64,000 bases of DNA, from contig JBILJV010000002.1 in NCBI GenBank assembly GCA_044377005.1, forward strand, positions 37,947 through 101,946, written 5' to 3'. The translations under genes and the position numbers were made by a program. Positions 61,406-64,000 of the stretch are shown here, one piece after another; the first letter of the stretch is position 1, and every line of letters starts with the position of its first letter. The notes under the pieces were generated by a model that had not been told where the DNA came from, searched no databases, and worked only from the letters and a program-made list of their open reading frames with translations. Origin of the DNA: JABMMZ01 sp044377005. Its GTDB lineage: Bacteria; Bacteroidota; Bacteroidia; NS11-12g; UBA955.

Positions 61406-63943
61406 TTAGTGCTTTATTAGCTTAAGATAAACGAGTTCATTTTGCTCGCTTATTTTAACCAAATATATGCCGCTTTCCCAATTGTTAGTGCTTATTTCTA
61501 TTTGATTTTCTGTTACTAAAGGACCATCAAAAACCACTTGTCCGTGAATATTGAAAATTTCAATTTTAGTATTTTTATTAAGATTTGTAAAACTTAATTG
61601 GTTGTTAAACGGATTTGGATTGACAATAATCTTATTTTTTAGGTTGTTGCTAATTTTACTAAAGTCAGGGATCGTTAAATTCTGAGAACTTGAATCAAAG
61701 CAACCTGTATTGTTTTGAGTTTTTAATTGAACTACAATTGACTTACCCGAATAGGCAAGGAGTGATTTAATTAAAGTTGCATTTCCTATAGTTTTAGAAG
61801 TGTCCACAAGCCATTCATAGTTGTTTAATGTCTTTTCTACAGCTTCGAACGTGTAATTGAACCAATTTTTTTCATAGGTGAAGTTGGCATTTGGTATATC
61901 AAAAGTTTTAACAATTTTAGGAGCATATGTTTTTTGACAAGTTTGATTGCTAACCGTTAAAACAAGCTGATCGCCGTTAACTAAATTTGAATATTTGTAA
62001 GAAGAGGAGGTGCCCGAACTAATCAAAGAACCGTTCTTAAAGAATTGATAGTTTTGGTAAATAGAAGGTGCACTTAATGCGTATTCATTGTTGCAGATGG
62101 ATAAGTTTTGAGCCATTCCTACACCTTCATTGTCAATGGTGTCAACAGTGTATTTGAATGTTTCTTGAATTGGAGGGCAATTTAATTTAGTGCTATCAAT
62201 GATTGAAATTTTGATTGAATCCGATTGAGTTGCTTTTATTTTGAAAACAGTATCACTGGTGTAGTTCGAGTTGTTATAGGAAATACTGTATCTAGAATTA
62301 AATAATTTGTTAATATTTAATTGAATTGTATCCCCTTTACATATGCGATTTTTATATTGAGTAGTATAAATAAGGTCGGAACAATCATTGGTGCGTATAT
62401 TGATAAGGCTGTCGGATGATTGACATACATTATTTTGAGTACTTCTTATTTTTATTCCGTATAGCGTACCTGCAGTTAATCCATTTATAATTATATTACT
62501 GTCTGTAGTCGTAGTGTTAAAAGAACCTTGATTAATGGAGAAAAAATAGTTATTAATTAGATTGTTTTTATTCCATGAAATAGAAATCGAAGAAGTGGTT
62601 TTTTGTATAGATATATTTAAAGGATATTGTTTAATGACTTTAATTAAATTTAAATTGTTTAAAAATCCGCTGAGGCATCCATCCAAACTTTTTAGTCTGG
62701 CTTGGACTGTGCAATTTTGATTGGATGAAATACGTTCTTTATTGCCTTTGGTTTTCGAATATAAAGTGCCATTGACATACCAATATACGCTATCGATGTT
62801 TTGACCTGTAACAAAAAAACTATCGTTAATTAATTCACAGTAGTTTGAAACATTCGATTTGTTACTCAATACCCCGGACGCATTGCGGTTTAAATTGACT
62901 CTAAATGGGGCACTTGTATTGTTACAACCCGTTGTAGTTATGGTTGCTTTTACTCTGAAAGTCCCTGAATCTTTTACTATTTTGGTTCGGCCTGTAGAAA
63001 CATTAGGGGTCCATGAATAAGTTGTATTTGCAATGGCATTTGCTTGAAGAATAATAGAATCCCCTTTACAAAGATTAGCCGAACTTCCATTCGTTATAGA
63101 TACATTTGGAGAAGAAGAAAGAGTAAGTCTTAATGTATCCGGTAAACTGCTCCCTTTACTATTTTTTACTGTTAATATAGCCTGCCTTTGACCTGACGTT
63201 CCCCATGTAACGATTGGGTTTTGAACATTACTTGTAGTTGGTGAACCATTTACAATTCTCCATGAATAACTGTTGGTTGAATTGGTTCCAGAACCATTTA
63301 ATTGTATGTCGGAGTTGTTACAAAGAGGAGAGGTACTGGTACTTGCTGTTGCTTTTGGAAGTAAATTTGATGGATTGATCACAAATGTTTTTGCATAGAC
63401 TAAGTCGCCACTGTTACTTTGATTGTTGTTGTCTGTTGCCATTACCACTACATAGAATGTTATTTTGCCAACATTGGTATTTGGAGCTTTCCAATCAAAA
63501 GACCATCTAGTACTGTCTGTGCCAACCGAAGCGGTTCCTGTAGAAGTATGTTGAATATACTCTCTGGTTTTTGAATTGATAGAACTTGTTACACGACTGG
63601 TTCTATTATTTGTATTAGTAAAAGTTCCGATAGGTTCATTGGCGTCATTTAAAGCAGTAATTTGAAAGCCAAATTTTGAACGACCAGATTGTTTGAAGGT
63701 AACCTCTAAATTGTATGTGGAATCAGGAATATAGCCACTTCCAGTAAAATTACCTTTGAATCTTAAACTATTGATTACAGTACCTGTGGTTATTAAGCTA
63801 CCTCCATGACACGAAACGCATGAGCTTTCACTAGGGGCATTGGAATATCCTCCTCCTGGACCACTTGCATTGTTGATTGCAGAACATAAGAAGATGATAA
63901 AGAAAAGTCCTATTAAGACATTGAGTTGTATTTTTTTATTCAT
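61406..63943 (-). CDS. T9SS-secreted multidomain protein with CxxCH and choice-of-anchor V domain
   Basis: An 845-residue secreted protein. A signal peptide (MNKKIQLNVLIGLFFIIFLC) is followed by SESSCVSCHGG, a c-type haem-binding CxxCH motif, inside a reelin-like choice-of-anchor V domain (about residues 25-195). Then come immunoglobulin- or PKD-like domains (for example VSITNGSSANLCKGDSIILQ), a fibronectin-III-like segment (ISISWNKNNLINNYFF), more Cys-containing beta domains, and a T9SS type-A tail (VNPNPFNNQLSFTNL through GIYLVKISEQNELVYLKLIKH). The start is ATG 63943 because a -7 box lies in the 39-base upstream extension. Surface location is likely; haem attachment and role are not established. 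Confidence 0.88.
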   Translation of the reverse strand: MNKKIQLNVLIGLFFIIFLCSAINNASGPGGGYSNAPSESSCVSCHGGSLITTGTVINSLRFKGNFTGSGYIPDSTYNLEVTFKQSGRSKFGFQITALNDANEPIGTFTNTNNRTSRVTSSINSKTREYIQHTSTGTASVGTDSTRWSFDWKAPNTNVGKITFYVVVMATDNNNQSNSGDLVYAKTFVINPSNLLPKATASTSTSPLCNNSDIQLNGSGTNSTNSYSWRIVNGSPTTSNVQNPIVTWGTSGQRQAILTVKNSKGSSLPDTLRLTLSSSPNVSITNGSSANLCKGDSIILQANAIANTTYSWTPNVSTGRTKIVKDSGTFRVKATITTTGCNNTSAPFRVNLNRNASGVLSNKSNVSNYCELINDSFFVTGQNIDSVYWYVNGTLYSKTKGNKERISSNQNCTVQARLKSLDGCLSGFLNNLNLIKVIKQYPLNISIQKTTSSISISWNKNNLINNYFFSINQGSFNTTTTDSNIIINGLTAGTLYGIKIRSTQNNVCQSSDSLINIRTNDCSDLIYTTQYKNRICKGDTIQLNINKLFNSRYSISYNNSNYTSDTVFKIKATQSDSIKISIIDSTKLNCPPIQETFKYTVDTIDNEGVGMAQNLSICNNEYALSAPSIYQNYQFFKNGSLISSGTSSSYKYSNLVNGDQLVLTVSNQTCQKTYAPKIVKTFDIPNANFTYEKNWFNYTFEAVEKTLNNYEWLVDTSKTIGNATLIKSLLAYSGKSIVVQLKTQNNTGCFDSSSQNLTIPDFSKISNNLKNKIIVNPNPFNNQLSFTNLNKNTKIEIFNIHGQVVFDGPLVTENQIEISTNNWESGIYLVKISEQNELVYLKLIKH

Positions 63944-63961
63944 TTGAATTAATTTCGACTT

Positions 63962-63969
63962 CAAAGTTA
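63962..63969 (-). promoter_or_regulatory. -7 promoter element of the T9SS multidomain protein gene
   Basis: The minus strand reads TAACTTTG, 18 bases before the ATG at 63943 and inside the apparent TTG-started extension. Confidence 0.62.
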
Positions 63970-64000
63970 AATTATTAAACAATGAAGATTGTACTATAAA

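Overview
The window is a chromosomal segment of a Bacteroidota (Bacteroidetes) bacterium. The evidence is strong A+T richness, near absence of Shine-Dalgarno sequences, many promoters of the Bacteroidota type (-33 TTTG, spacer of 19-21, -7 TAnnTTTG), two cargo proteins with type IX secretion (T9SS) C-terminal domains, a probable serine palmitoyltransferase, a DUF5686 protein, a DUF4837 lipoprotein and the lineage-typical RpoB/RpoC. I cannot place it more finely. No prophage, insertion sequence, CRISPR array or rRNA operon is visible; most of the window is core genome.

Region 1 (1-10.6 kb): the start of a FecCD-type metal-chelate permease gene (cut by the left edge), pckA, then a TonB-dependent receptor gene divergent from a DtxR/MntR-type regulator gene. 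A DtxR-like palindrome lies inside the receptor promoter, giving a compact metal-regulated uptake unit. Next, on the minus strand, come a DUF5686 outer-membrane protein, kdsB (CMP-KDO synthesis) and pyrG (CTP synthesis). Region 2 (10.8-27 kb): a 1005-residue TPR exporter-type protein, an FAD-dependent dehydrogenase, a T9SS-secreted alpha/beta hydrolase, a palindrome-rich spacer, ribBA, a four-gene minus-strand envelope operon (lipoprotein, DUF2147, barrel protein, amidohydrolase lipoprotein), the CCA-adding enzyme, an ORF-3-like protein coupled to a metallo-beta-lactamase hydrolase, and a glycosyltransferase.

Region 3 (27-46 kb) is the information-processing core: rpsT, a probable serine palmitoyltransferase, a helix-hairpin-helix protein, an acyl-CoA dehydrogenase, rpsU, a XerC/D recombinase, hpf, then tRNA-Thr, tRNA-Tyr, tRNA-Gly, tRNA-Thr, tuf, tRNA-Trp, secE, nusG, rplK, rplA, rplJ, rplL, rpoB and rpoC in the classical order. 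None of the five tRNA genes encodes its CCA end, so they depend on the CCA enzyme at 22.1 kb. Region 4 (46-64 kb) is mixed: an unrecognised protein, a DMT exporter and sugar nucleotidyltransferase pair, trpS with a Met-free protein and an HTTM-like membrane protein, deoxynucleoside kinase, aminopeptidase P and MarR, alanine dehydrogenase, a lytic transglycosylase/DUF4837/purN/S1-P1-like gene string, corA, and a large T9SS protein carrying a CxxCH motif.

The main observations are regulatory and architectural: the DtxR-like operator in the receptor promoter; -7 boxes lying inside apparent 5' ORF extensions, which move many start codons and imply very short or leaderless mRNAs; a start codon buried in the rpsU terminator; a 17-nt initially transcribed sequence shared by rpsT and the tRNA-tuf operon; and a nested palindromic spacer near 16.8 kb. 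I did not find a clear new defence or biosynthetic system. The least explained proteins are at 45.9, 50.0-51.3 and 52.1 kb.
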